Shown here piece by piece: positions 12,182-22,965 of a DNA stretch of 64,000 nt (position 1 is the stretch's first letter; every line of letters starts with the position of its first letter). Below the pieces are notes generated by a model that ran no database searches, was not told the DNA's origin, and worked only from the letters and a program-made list of their open reading frames with translations. Where the stretch lies: NCBI GenBank assembly GCA_028386065.3, contig JAKUCV010002506.1, forward strand, positions 125,651-189,650, read 5' to 3'. Source of the stretch: Turnera subulata (Eukaryota > Streptophyta > Magnoliopsida > Malpighiales > Passifloraceae). Made by a program: the position numbers and the translations under genes.

Positions 12182-13684
12182 TAAAGATATGTTGGAGATT
12201 ATTTTCTAGAGAGTAAGGATTATGGTCAGAATTATTGTTTTCCAAATACTTGCTTGTACGAGATGGGCGAGTTGTGCTTAACGAGCGTGAGACATGTCCC
12301 CTTTTTGGTGTGCATTAGTCAAAGTATGGCCGATTACTCTTCAGGGGATACAGTGGCATGTAGGTGATGGATCACAGGTTTAATTTTGGTAAAACTGGTG
12401 GGTAGATGATTGTAGGGGCCCGCTAATTTCGGTGGCAATCGGTAGTATTCTGGATGAGCAATTTTCATGGCATGTTCAGCGTTACACAACACCTTCTAGG
12501 GTTCGGAGTTGGGACTTACTCTCAATTTATTTACCGAGGGAATTTCTCCTCAATCTGGCAGCAATGCCTCCTCCTATTCTTGGCCAAGATGATTCATTGT
12601 CAAGGGGTTGGTCGAAATCTGGGTTTTTCTCTACTAAGTCTGTGTATGCTCTCCTTGCTAACCCCACCTGGGATCCTTTGTATGTAGTGTGGAAATATGC
12701 TTGGTCTTGGGTAGGTCCGGAGCGCATTCGTTCCTTTTTATGGCTTGCTGTTCATGGCAAGTTACTCACTAATGAGTCCTGGCATGTCTGAAAATATGCT
12801 TCACTTGTTTCGGGACTTTTGGAGGGCACAGTGGGTTTGGCGCAAACTCATACCCCGGGATTGCTGGTGACAATTCTGTACAGGCTCATTTACAGTTTGG
12901 TTAGCACGGCTTTTGACTCCTTCCTTTACCATGCTTGGGACTGATAATTGGCATATATTATTTGGTGTTGTCTTGTGGAAGCTATAGGGATGGCGCAATG
13001 CCTGGCTATTTGATCATCAGGACATAGGTACATTTTATATTACTGAAGTGAAGGACTTTGTTCATGAGATTCTGCAGTCCCTGGGGTATTCTGCTGGGAC
13101 TCTTGTTGCTTCCACAAGGCCAACTAGATTAGTTGTATGGCAGCCTCCTCCGCCGTCTTGGTTCAAGTTGAATACGGATGGTTCAAGTAAAGGAAACCCT
13201 GGTATTGCTGAGGCCGGTGGGGTCTGTAGAGATCACAATGGGTCTTGGAATTTTGGGTTCCCCTCCAAAATCGGCTTTTGTTTTGCATTCAAAGATGAAA
13301 AGTGGGCAGTGTTCCTGGGGCTCACGCATGCTTGGAATCAGGGTATCCGACATGTTATCTTGGAGATGGATTCGTTTGTTCTGTTTCAATTTGAAAGGTG
13401 GTGGTACTGCATGTCAGGATGTGTTGATCTCGCATATTCTATCTCTCCTTCACCGTTGTTGGTCGGTAGAATTGATACATACATACTGGGAAGGTAAATA
13501 TTTGGCTGACGAACTTGCCAACGTGGCTCTGGAGAACGGTTCTGCAGCCCAGATTTTCTTACATGTACCTGCACAATGTCTGAATGTTTTTGTTTCTGAT
13601 CAGGCGGGATTGACGTTACTGCCTCAGCAAGATAGTTTAATTTCAATGTAGTTGTGCTAGGCCCCTTTCATACTAAAAAAAAAA
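12182..13684 (+). pseudogene. LINE ORF2 3' half: zinc-binding RT domain and RNase H
   Basis: This continues the LINE after the CACTA element. At 12432-12791 the frame has 'SGFFSTKSVYALL' followed by 'ERIRSFLWLAVHGKLLTN', the usual zf-RVT signature. RNase H follows at 13048-13651: 'WFKLNTDGSSKGNPG' supplies the first catalytic Asp, 'DEKWAVFLGL' the Glu region, 'LEMDS' the second Asp, and after a frameshift near 13390 'GKYLADELAN' the last Asp. The frame ends at 13651 and a 10-base A-run at about 13675 marks the 3' end. The LINE at 15.6-21.6 kb has no RNase H, so the two belong to different LINE families. Confidence 0.85.
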
Positions 13685-15587
13685 GGCCAAATAATCTTCA
13701 GCAAGGAGACATAATTTTCATTTGTTGAAGCGAGATAATCTCCAACAAGGAGAATTTTCAACTGTGGAAGCGTTGGAGTCCTGACTTCATAATTTTTTTT
13801 CTTAAGCTTTTTGATATCTCTAAAAATTCCTGATTACTCCATATTTTTAATCTTTTATAATCTTTTTTATATGCCATAAGATAGATTAATTAGAATTTTT
13901 ATATCATATTGGGAATAAGAACATACCTAACCCAAATCAAACACTAAATTGAATTGCGCTGACAATATCAAACACCAAACCACCAATACTAAGCATGGAG
14001 TCCTTTAATTACATACCTATCCCAAATCCATGAATACTTTTTTTTTCAGATGTGTTTTTCTTTCCTGTGATGATACCCGTTTGGATTTTAAATTTATGGG
14101 AGAACCCCCAAAGGGAGAGTACGTGATGGAACAAAACAAAGGTAAAGAATTGGGAGGAAAGAAAATTTAGAGATTCTATTTATAGTCAACTATTATTAAA
14201 AAATTAATTAAGATGCCACATCATCTCTGAAAATTTCAAGGGTGGTGTATTAGTGGCAAATACTATTATTGATTATATTAATGACATTATATTATTATGA
14301 CATTTTGTGCCCTAAAAAAAATTGACATTTGTCTAGTAAAAAAATAAAAAAAAAAATAAAAAATTTCTTCAATAGATTGCTTTAACTATCAAAGAGTCAA
14401 ATTAATAAAAGCTGCTTTAATAAATTGTTTTGACTAAGAAAACTCAATTATTGATAGGTATCACGCAAAAAGAATACAAGTGGAGTTGGGAACCTAGGAT
14501 TTGCATACCTCAGGAGCACTACGATGCTTAAGTTAGTAAACATACATATGATACCGTGTGTATAGAATAAACTCAAGAGAGTGATCAAGAGTCGTTACTT
14601 AGGACTTGAGGAGTCATTTACACCTTACATAGCCTCAGTTAGGCTGACAAGATGGATTTGGCGGGATGGGAAATCCTTTTCGAATTGGGGATCGCAGACT
14701 TAGTCCAAGGCTTATCCATTGTAGGCTGTCTTGGAGACATTGGGATCTGTGCCCAAAAAGCGGGATTTGGCCCAACCGAAATATGTGAAATTTGAGATTA
14801 TCATTAGCCCCCAAATTAGGGTTCGGATTTTCCTGGTCCGGTTTCAAGAACGGAACAAGCGTGGAGTGACCAATTTGACCCTTTAGAAAGTTAAATTGCC
14901 AATTTGTTCAAGCAAATAACTAAATAAGGGAAATAATAAAGCATTAAATGTATGGCGTGTAAAATAAATTGAGATACCAATTTCAGCAAATGATTATTCA
15001 GATATTTACAGGTATGAAGGGAAGCCAATGCATCATGTGCCGATAAGTTGGTTCATTTAGTTACCTTTCCGTTTGGAGTTTCTCGCCTGCATGTGATTGC
15101 CTTTGGCCTGCTTTAGGAGTATTCTTGCTCATGATATGTTTGGCTCCAACTGTAATCATTGCCCATGATATGTTTGTAAGTATTTCTTCTTCTTTTTTTT
15201 TTTGTTAACAACGCACACCCATTCAGTTAGCAATAATTAAAGGTGTTATTTTAAGCAAGAAAGATTGGATAGAGTTTGACTGAAGCCATGAGAGGGACAT
15301 TTACATGTTTCACAGGAATCGGACCACAAATTATTCCCTCAAATAAGTCCAAACCAATAAGATTATAGACCTTCGTTTCCATGCTCAAATAGTCCAAACC
15401 TGGAAAATAACGTGTACTACGTAAGGATCATGTAATTTCCCACAATATCCCTTTTCTTAACCAATTTCCCACAGTGATTTTGGGACGTCAAAGATGTGAT
15501 ATTCTAGCAAGCAACGACCCAGCAATTTCCGAAGGACGTCCTATGTTGAAGTGAGCATCTATGCATAAAGACACACACATGACATTT
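13685..15587. other. Non-coding AT-rich intergenic stretch
   Basis: I see no supportable gene. It holds poly-A and poly-T runs (14335-14365, 15190-15205). Around 14205-14260 there is a stretch resembling the complement of 1496-1560 in the duplicated flank (shared 'aaaatttcaaggg' and 'acatca'), so a diffuse repeat family is present in both places. 14630-14880 is more GC-rich but only short unrelated frames occur. Confidence 0.6.
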
Positions 15588-15602
15588 CAGTTTCGTCTCT
15601 AC

Positions 15603-15615
15603 TTTTTTTTTTTTT
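15603..15615 (-). other. LINE poly(A) tail
   Basis: A run of 13 T on the plus strand directly abuts the left target duplication. It is the poly(A) tail expected from target-primed reverse transcription of a minus-strand LINE. Confidence 0.95.
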
Positions 15616-15735
15616 GATAAAACGAAGATTTATTAATAGCAAAACAAAGATCATTTACAGGGCTGGTCAGGCCAAATCAATGATGGCAGACGGCAGAAGA
15701 GCGTACAGAGTATAATCCAAAAATAAAAGACCCCA

Positions 15736-18700
15736 CTACACTAGCATCATTTTGCATCCAGTACCATGCCAAGACTTAAGACTGTCAACACATATAAGTA
15801 AATCAGATAAAGAATAAGGAAAACTTGGTTGTTTAGCTCTGATCCATGAGATAGATCTTAGTAGGATAAGATCTAGGAATCTCTCCCAATCCACACCCTT
15901 GCCCTCAAAGATCTTCTTGTTCCTTGCTGTCCAGATGCTCCACATGAGAGCATAACAGATTGTCATCCAGGATGATCTTGCCGTATATGGTCCTGTTAGT
16001 TCAAACCACTGCTCAAACAAGTCCTCTACAGAAGCCGGTATACACCACTGGACACCCCACCACTTGCTTATCCTTGCCCATAGAACCCACGAATTCCGGT
16101 AATGTAGAAACAAATGCTCTCTGCTTTCTATCACCTCCTCACAGAAAGCACAGAGAGCATTCTCACCTACAATAATATTGCGTCTCAACAGATTGCTCCT
16201 CGTGGCAACACCATTGTGGAAAACCATCCAGACAAAACTTTCCACCTTTAGAGGAGCAAGTCCCATCCATACACAAAGCTTTTGCGCCGAACAAGTAGTA
16301 GGGGAAAAAAGAGATAAATACCCCGTTTTAACAGAGTAGTTTTCATCCTTGCTACCCGTCCAAATCCACTTGTCCTCTTTTCTCTCAACCAATTTGAAGT
16401 TTACTAACAGCAGCTTGTTCTTCTCAACCTCTTCTTCCTCCCATACAAATAACTGCCTCCTCCAACGTGACATCCAAGACCAGCAATTATCGACGCAGTA
16501 GAAGACATCAGCCACAGATGCATCTTGATCCATTGAAACTGAAAAGAGCCTAGGATAGACCACTTTGAGCACACCACATTCAAGCCAGATATCCCACCAA
16601 AACTTGCACTTAGAACCATCCCCAACCTTCATTCTCACCAGACTATTCAAGCAAGAAACACTATTCCCTTCATGTACCCCTGCTTTTACAATACCATTCC
16701 ACACTGGAGATGCACTACCCAAGGTAAAGCGTGGCCAAGATCCACCTTCGGACTCCAATGAGCTCAATTTAATTATTTGAAGCCAACCCGGATTATAAGG
16801 AGTATCCGGGTCACTGTTGATGAACTTCCATAACCATTTAAATAAGAGGCACTTGTTTTTCTCCAGAATAGCTTCAATACCGATACCTCCACAGGATTTA
16901 GGCCTAGCAATCCTCTCCCAAGCCACGAGGCACATCTTGCGTTTATCTCCACTGCCACTCCACAAGAATCTTCGCTGGAGACCTACTATTTTGTTTGCAA
17001 CCCCAATAGGAATGGGATACAAAGATAAGTAGTATAACGGCAGACTGCTAAGTACAGCTTTGATAAGTGTTATTCTCCCACCCAAGGAGAGGAACTTGCT
17101 CTTCCAAGTAGCGAGTCTTGATCTGATGCGATCGAGAATCGGTTCCCAAGACTTAAGATTGCGCATATTTGCACCCAGAGGCAATCCAAGATAGGTTATT
17201 GGCAGCTGCTCCTTTTTACTCAACAACATCCCTGCTAAATATTCTGATCTCTCCAAGGACAGATTAAGCCCAACTAAGCTACTTTTGTGAAAGTTTATTT
17301 GCAACCCAGAGCATGCTTCGAAACATCTAAGGCATTGTTTTAAGTTCAACAGGATGTCCACATCATCAGGCAGAAAGAAAATAGTGTCTGCGAATTGTAG
17401 GATTGACACGGTGGCATCCCCAACATCCAATCCCTTAACGAAACCTGACCCAATAGCCTGAGAAAAAAAAAGCTGCAAGTCCTTCAGCCACAATATTAAG
17501 TAAAAAGGGAGAAAGAGGATCTCCCTGCTTAAACCCACGGTGAGCAGTAAATTCTTCCGAAGGGGATCCATTTATCAAGACCTCAACCTTTGCATCCTCT
17601 AAGCACATCCACATCCACCTCCTCCATTTTCCCCCAAAACCCATTCTTTCCATAACTTCCATCAAAAACTCCCAGGACACTGAATCATAGGCTTTCCTTA
17701 AGTCAATCTTCCACATCACTGCTTTGATACCCGATTTCTTCGCAAAATGAATCACCTCCGCAGCAGTGAACACGCAATCAAGTATATATCTGCCTTCAAT
17801 AAAAGCAAACTGCTTATCACTCAAAATCTCTTTAATTACCACCTTCAACCTCTTCGCAAGTAGCTTGGCAATAATTTTGTAAACCCCATGGACTAGGCTT
17901 ATCGGTCTGTAATCCTCAAAACCCAAAGGCTCTGATTTCTTTGGAATTAGCGTAATGAAAGCCCGGTTCACACCCTTAGGTAGTCGACCTCTACTCAAAG
18001 AGCCATAAATGAGCTCCACAACATCATCTCGAATATACTCCCAAGCTAACTTATAAAATTTGAAATTGAAACCATCAGGCCCAGGGGCCTTGTCTCCATC
18101 ACAATCCCAAACTGCGCTTTTTATTTCCTCCACTGTAAATGGGCTTCCTAGAAAATCCACCAGGTCATGAGGGATTACCCTAAAGTTCACACATCCCAGG
18201 TTCGGCCTGCTCCTTGTTAAAGGTTTAAAGAACTCAGCAAAAAACTCCTTTGCAGCGTTCTTCATCAAAACCGGATCATCTACGACCACACCATTAACAA
18301 TCACCGATCTAATTAGACTCCTCCTTCCTCGATTGCAAGCCACAGCGTGAAAAAATTTTGTGTTTTTATCACCCAATCTCAACCAGTTAATGCGTGACTT
18401 TTGCCTCCATATGCACTCCCTTTGTCTGCGCTTGGAGAACAACTCCTTCTTAATCTCGTACACTTCCTTACGTTCCTCGGCAGATAAACTTCTATTCTCC
18501 CCTATTAAATCGAAATCAACAAGTCTTTGTTGCAGATCCTTTAGAGACTTATCCACATTACCAAATTCGATTAAATTCCACCGTTTTAGGGCTTGCTTGA
18601 CAAATCCAAGCTTCTTAATTAACTTGAAACTCCCCGGATGTTCATAGCATGCATCTATCCACATATTCTTTAAGACATCGTCGAACCCCGGATGTAAAAG

Positions 18701-19507
18701 CCAGCAATTCATGAACTTAAATGGCCGAGCACCCCAGTTGATTTTTCCTTGGGCGAGTATTAAAGGACAATGATCAGAGTCCTTTTTACTCCCAGATTTT
18801 AAAGAAATCGACGGGAATAATGAAAACCACACCGGGTCCACAAAGATTCTATCAATCTTGCTTGCAACCATGCTATTGCCCCACGTGAATCTTCTGTCCT
18901 GCAGATCAACTTCACACAACTCCATTTCTGAGATAAGATCCTCAAAAGCCTTAGCACCCCTTACACAAAAGCTTCCACTACGTCTATCCTCTGCCTTCAG
19001 CGTCTCATTGAAATCCCCGGCTAAAAGCCAAGGTAATTGAAACCCCCGCATCAGCACCTTAAGATCCAGCCACAATGCAATTCTATCCTCCACCGAAACC
19101 GGCCCATATACTCCACAAATATCGATATCAATCTCCCCAAAAACTAACCCTGTAATAATTATCCAGTTATTTCCACACAACCTCCTGTTACACTGGAATT
19201 TAGAAGTATCCCACAGCAGAGACAACCCTCCCGAGTTGCCTACAGCCTTTACCTCAATTACATCGAAAGAACCTCTCCCCCCCACCCTAGTATATTCCAC
19301 AAGACTCCAACCACTACACTTTGTTTTGCATAACAACACAAACAGAGCAGCAGAAGCCGACACCAATTCCCTAATTTGTTGTTGCTTACAACTCCTACCC
19401 ATCCCCCTAACATTCCAAGATACAAAACTAAACATAGAATAAAAAACAACCACACCCACTAGCAGTAACACAACTGCAGTCACTCCTCGGCTCTCAACGT
19501 GACCCAC
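15736..19507 (-). pseudogene. LINE ORF2: endonuclease, reverse transcriptase, zf-RVT
   Basis: The likely start is the ATG at 19435, whose product begins 'MFSFVSWNVRGMG', the expected start of an L1 endonuclease. An upstream ATG at 19507 in the same frame overlaps the end of ORF1. Endonuclease marks follow: 'LAGDFNE', 'DRRFTWGN', 'KIDRIF' and 'SDHCPLI'. RT marks are 'APGPDGF', 'FITLIPKK', 'DYRPISL', 'KIDLRKAYDSVSW' and 'GFKQGDPLSPFL'. The frame then shifts at a run of nine A on the plus strand (17463-17471) and resumes as the frame ending at 15736, with 'YLGLPLG' and a C-terminal zf-RVT domain. The catalytic box reads 'LQFADTIFF': one of the two adjacent Asp residues is missing (remaining Asp at 17386-17388). 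Read across the shift it is about 1,230 codons, normal for plant L1 ORF2. Confidence 0.93.
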
Positions 19508-21417
19508 GCCACAGACTCCTTCTCTATAAACTCACCCACAACCTTCTCAACGTCTTGAATATTCTCTCCTAAGTCTAACCCTAGAGCCTTGCCAACATCA
19601 ATAGTTTTACTAACCTCTGCTGCTTTGAAAGACACGGCTGAATCTCCACCCGAGGTGAACTTTGCACGATTATTCACTGCTATATCTCCGTCTTGAATGG
19701 AGCTATCGCCTGTATGGAGTGCACTCACACTACCACCCTCTTTTATTTTCTTCACTCTTTTAAGATAGAGGCTTCTTCGCAGGTTAGCCTTGTCTATGAT
19801 ATTTCTGAACCTTCTTTCTAGAATTTTCAAGGCACGCCTCTCACCTCCCTCCTCAAAGCCAACTGTGTCATAATATTCCTTCACCAAATCCGTTTCAAAA
19901 TTTTTTGGACTACCAGTTTTGCATTGCTCCTCATAAAGGCCCGCGGGCTTACTTTGATTTTGGGCCGAATTAGAAACCAGCCCTTGTGGTGACCCAACTG
20001 GCAAGGAGTCAGCAACAAAAGACTCGCAGTCTTCATTTGAATAAAGAGAACATGACGCCTGAGATTTTGATTTAGGCATGCGCCCTCCGTCTCCCAATGC
20101 ACCAGCCTTATCACACCTAGAAAAACTCCCTTGCATTCGGACATTACCTCCCTTCGCAACATCTCCCTCAATCCTCGTAACCTGCTTACCTTTCCCACGC
20201 ACTTTGATTGTCTCCCTTATGCCAACCGGGTCGGGAGAGCTACTGACATTCCCCACCCCCCCGTCACCCAATACTGTGACTCTTCTTCCAATGGGCTGCA
20301 TGTACGAGTTCCTCTCAGAAAGTACCACCTGGTTTCCACCTGAACATTGGGTCTGGGTACCAAGAGGGCATTTCAATTCAAAGGGACATGAAGGTTGAAC
20401 CTCTACAATTCTAATCTCGTACGATCTGCTGTTAATCATGGCAGTATAGGACCGTTCAATACTCTCCGTGAACGTTGTTTGAACCTGGACCTTTGCTACC
20501 TCCAGGTCATTGCTCCTAACCAAGCTATTCTGGAGCTTAAGAAAACATCTGAATCTACTAGCGATCATGCTGAAGAACTCCTCACACCAAGCTTGAGGAG
20601 GAACGCCGTAGATATTTAACCAACAGGATCTATTTGTAGCACAGTCCCCTTCCTCCCATGGTTTTAACCATTCAAAGATTCCACTATCACTTAGTAGACC
20701 CGATTCTAAGCAAGTTAGCATCACCTCTTGTGACTCAAAAGCCAGGAGAACATGGTTACCTCCTAAACATTTGACGTCAACAGCAATATCAATAAGGGAC
20801 TTGATTTTGGTGCAGATATCATAAGTGACAACATCGCAGGCTAGAATGCCAAAAGCGCACGCTTTCAGTGTGTCCATGCATTCTCTCTTCGGGTTGAAAG
20901 CCAGAGACCCGTCTTTTACAGATTCGATACCCCCTTTAGCCATTCTTTTCTGAGCGACATGCTTATTATCCATCGCCACCACCTGGGAAAACGACCGCCC
21001 ATCTCTTACCTTGGCAGACATACCAAGATTCCTATACCCCTGACTATGAGTAGCTGCCACCTTGCCTTGGCCGCCTTTAGCAAAGCCTGCTTCATTCCTT
21101 CGACCCCTAGCCATATTAGCACAGAGCATGCCATTACTGTACCTATTTATCTTCTCAACTACAGCACCTATATCTCCATTATTCTCGAACCTCACGAAAC
21201 CATATCTCACTCCATTCCTCGACAATTTGCCAGGAACGTAAATATCCAAGACCTTACCAAATTTTGACATCTCAGTGTATATATCAGAGGTACCCCAGCC
21301 TGATGGTATGTTTTCCAAATAAATGGTACGAACTTTGTCCTCTTCCGTAGCACGTTGAATTGCCTCCCTTGGCCATCTTGAGAAAGACACGGGTTTAGCC
21401 CTCTGTGACTCAAACAT
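19480..21417 (-). CDS. LINE ORF1 protein with RRM domain
   Basis: This is an intact 645-residue frame. Residues about 29-105 form an RNA-recognition motif, with 'TIYLENIP' matching RNP2 and 'RYGFVRFE' matching RNP1. A second region (about 175-335) contains 'WLKPWEEG', 'WLNIYGVPPQAW' and 'IASRFRCFLKLQ', which resembles the DUF4283-type ORF1 domain of plant LINEs. The C-terminal third is polar and probably disordered. By family knowledge such proteins bind the LINE RNA and act as chaperones in the RNP. The frame ends 28 bases after the upstream ATG of ORF2, so the two ORFs are tightly packed. Start chosen at the first Met preceding the RRM. Confidence 0.92.
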   Translation of the reverse strand: MFESQRAKPVSFSRWPREAIQRATEEDKVRTIYLENIPSGWGTSDIYTEMSKFGKVLDIYVPGKLSRNGVRYGFVRFENNGDIGAVVEKINRYSNGMLCANMARGRRNEAGFAKGGQGKVAATHSQGYRNLGMSAKVRDGRSFSQVVAMDNKHVAQKRMAKGGIESVKDGSLAFNPKRECMDTLKACAFGILACDVVTYDICTKIKSLIDIAVDVKCLGGNHVLLAFESQEVMLTCLESGLLSDSGIFEWLKPWEEGDCATNRSCWLNIYGVPPQAWCEEFFSMIASRFRCFLKLQNSLVRSNDLEVAKVQVQTTFTESIERSYTAMINSRSYEIRIVEVQPSCPFELKCPLGTQTQCSGGNQVVLSERNSYMQPIGRRVTVLGDGGVGNVSSSPDPVGIRETIKVRGKGKQVTRIEGDVAKGGNVRMQGSFSRCDKAGALGDGGRMPKSKSQASCSLYSNEDCESFVADSLPVGSPQGLVSNSAQNQSKPAGLYEEQCKTGSPKNFETDLVKEYYDTVGFEEGGERRALKILERRFRNIIDKANLRRSLYLKRVKKIKEGGSVSALHTGDSSIQDGDIAVNNRAKFTSGGDSAVSFKAAEVSKTIDVGKALGLDLGENIQDVEKVVGEFIEKESVAWVTLRAEE

Positions 21418-21600
21418 TTCCCCCCGCCCTGAAGATCTTCCGACACCTTGATAATCATTCCTTGACTTCCCTGAACCCCCAGATCCACCACTAAAGACTT
21501 TGCGTTATGCTTCATTCCCTGAATTTACCTCTCGCTGGCTCAAGCTTCTCCGGGGGATTTGCAATGTGGAATTTCTTACCGTAAACAGTTTCGCCTCTAC

Positions 21601-22782
21601 TTTTCTAATTGAACCATAAGTTAAGATAGCTTTATCGGAAGGATAAAAGATTCTTGAACTCCTATTATTTTTAGTCATTTTCCAATAGAGTCCTATAATT
21701 TTTTTATTAATCAAGTCCTACCAATTTGAACCGTTAATCAAATAAGTCCTATCGTCAAATTTTGATGAGTTAGCCACCATCCTATGACATGGCACAGTAC
21801 TGATGTGTCCAAATGTCCACTTCATTTGGACTTGATTGATCAAATAAAAATATTATAAGATTCAAATTAAGAATTTTTATAAATTATAGGAAATCTAAAG
21901 ATACTAAACCCTAAAATTTTAAAATTCTTAATTATAAATTTTAACCATAAATTTTAAATCCTAAAGTAACAGAATAAAGTAATAGATTTTAAATTTTAAA
22001 ATCTTAAACTCTAAATAATACTAAAATCTTAAACACTATAGTTCTAAATTTTAAATTCTACATTTAAAATGATATAATCCTGAATTTTTAAAGACTTTAT
22101 ACCCACTTTAAAAGAGTAGCTCTTAAAATCTTAAATCCCAAAGCCCTAAACCTCAAAACCATAAACCCTAAAATTCTAATTCTTAAATCATATATTGTAA
22201 TGACCTAGAATCCTAAACTTTAAATATTTAATCCTAAAATCAAATTTTAAAATATAATTTTAGATGGTCCATGCCAAATAAATTAATTATTTTTTAAGAT
22301 GAGGAATTGAGATTTTAAATTATTCACGATTGGTATGTAACCCTATTTCTATTGTTAAGGTTAAAATTTAAGACTTTATGATTTAAAATTTAATATTTAG
22401 ATTTTTAAGATTAATGATATAAGATTTTAAAATTAGTGCTTTAGATTTTAGAATTTATGATTTAAAATTTATAATATTAATATTACAAATTTTTTAAGTT
22501 TTAAGGTTAGCACTTTAAGATAAATTTTTTTTTGAATTTAAGCTTTATTCCTCAATATTTAGGAGTTTAAGAATTTTGACTTTAAAATCTTTTGAAGTCT
22601 TATAGCTTATAAATAATTTTTAATTGAGTCCTATAATTTTAATATCTTATCATTCAAATCCTATAATTTGTTGATTTGGTTAATCAAGTCCTAATGACGT
22701 GGACTTTAAACATGTCAGCATCACATGCCACATCATAAGATAACGGCCAAGTCAGCAAAATTGGATGAAAAATGATGCCTAA
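21601..22782. repeat. AT-rich degenerate repeat block with telomere-like words
   Basis: Between two direct copies of an 'agtcctataattttt' type segment (about 21680-21725 and 22615-22690) lies about 900 bp built from 'aaattttaaa', 'aatcttaaa' and 'aaaccctaaa' words. The left half favours 'ttttaaaatct' and the right half its complement, so the block is loosely self-complementary. CCCTAAA heptamers occur near 21915 and 22140-22170. No reading frame is supportable. Confidence 0.6.
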
Positions 22783-22835
22783 GGGAGAGATTAGTCTCGT
22801 GTGAACGGGGATATTCTTCTAGTATAAAAAAAAAA
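22783..22835 (+). repeat. Retroposon 3' tail (copy 1)
   Basis: The text 'gggagagattagtctcgtg' through 'cttctagtat' ends in an A-run. The same segment recurs at 26778-26830 with about 80 percent identity by eye. Shared tails ending in A suggest the 3' end of a SINE or truncated LINE family. I do not recognise the family. Confidence 0.5.
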
Positions 22836-22965
22836 CTGAAATCTTGATGCAGAAAAAACCTACAATTTGTTTTTCTAAGGAAAAAAACCTACATAGATGC
22901 TTGGATCAGCTAATTTGTGACTGTTTCGTATTTCCCGCACCATTTTCTACGTGCAAATCGCTTTT

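Larger units (their letters stand above)
7895..13684 (+). mobile_element. 5'-truncated plant L1-type LINE, split by a CACTA element
   Basis: The order is partial endonuclease (from 7895), reverse transcriptase (8416-9730), a CACTA insertion (10102-12181), zinc-binding RT connector (12432-12791), RNase H (13048-13651) and an A-run (about 13674-13684). All of it is on the plus strand and in L1 order, so it was one element. It begins abruptly inside the endonuclease at the right-hand target duplication of the Tat insertion, so the true 5' boundary is not clear. Many stops and frameshifts make it a fossil. Confidence 0.88.
15588..21600 (-). mobile_element. Full-length plant L1-type LINE with target duplications
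   Basis: The element occupies 15603-21585 and is flanked by a 15-bp duplication (15588-15602 and 21586-21600) with one mismatch: cagtttcgtctctac against cagtttcgcctctac. On the minus strand it has a short 5' leader (21418-21585), ORF1 with an RRM (21417-19480), ORF2 with endonuclease, RT and zinc-binding domains (19435-15736), a 3' UTR and an A13 tail seen as T13 at 15603-15615. The nearly perfect duplication and long open frames suggest a fairly recent insertion. ORF2 nevertheless has a frameshift and an altered catalytic motif. Confidence 0.95.
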
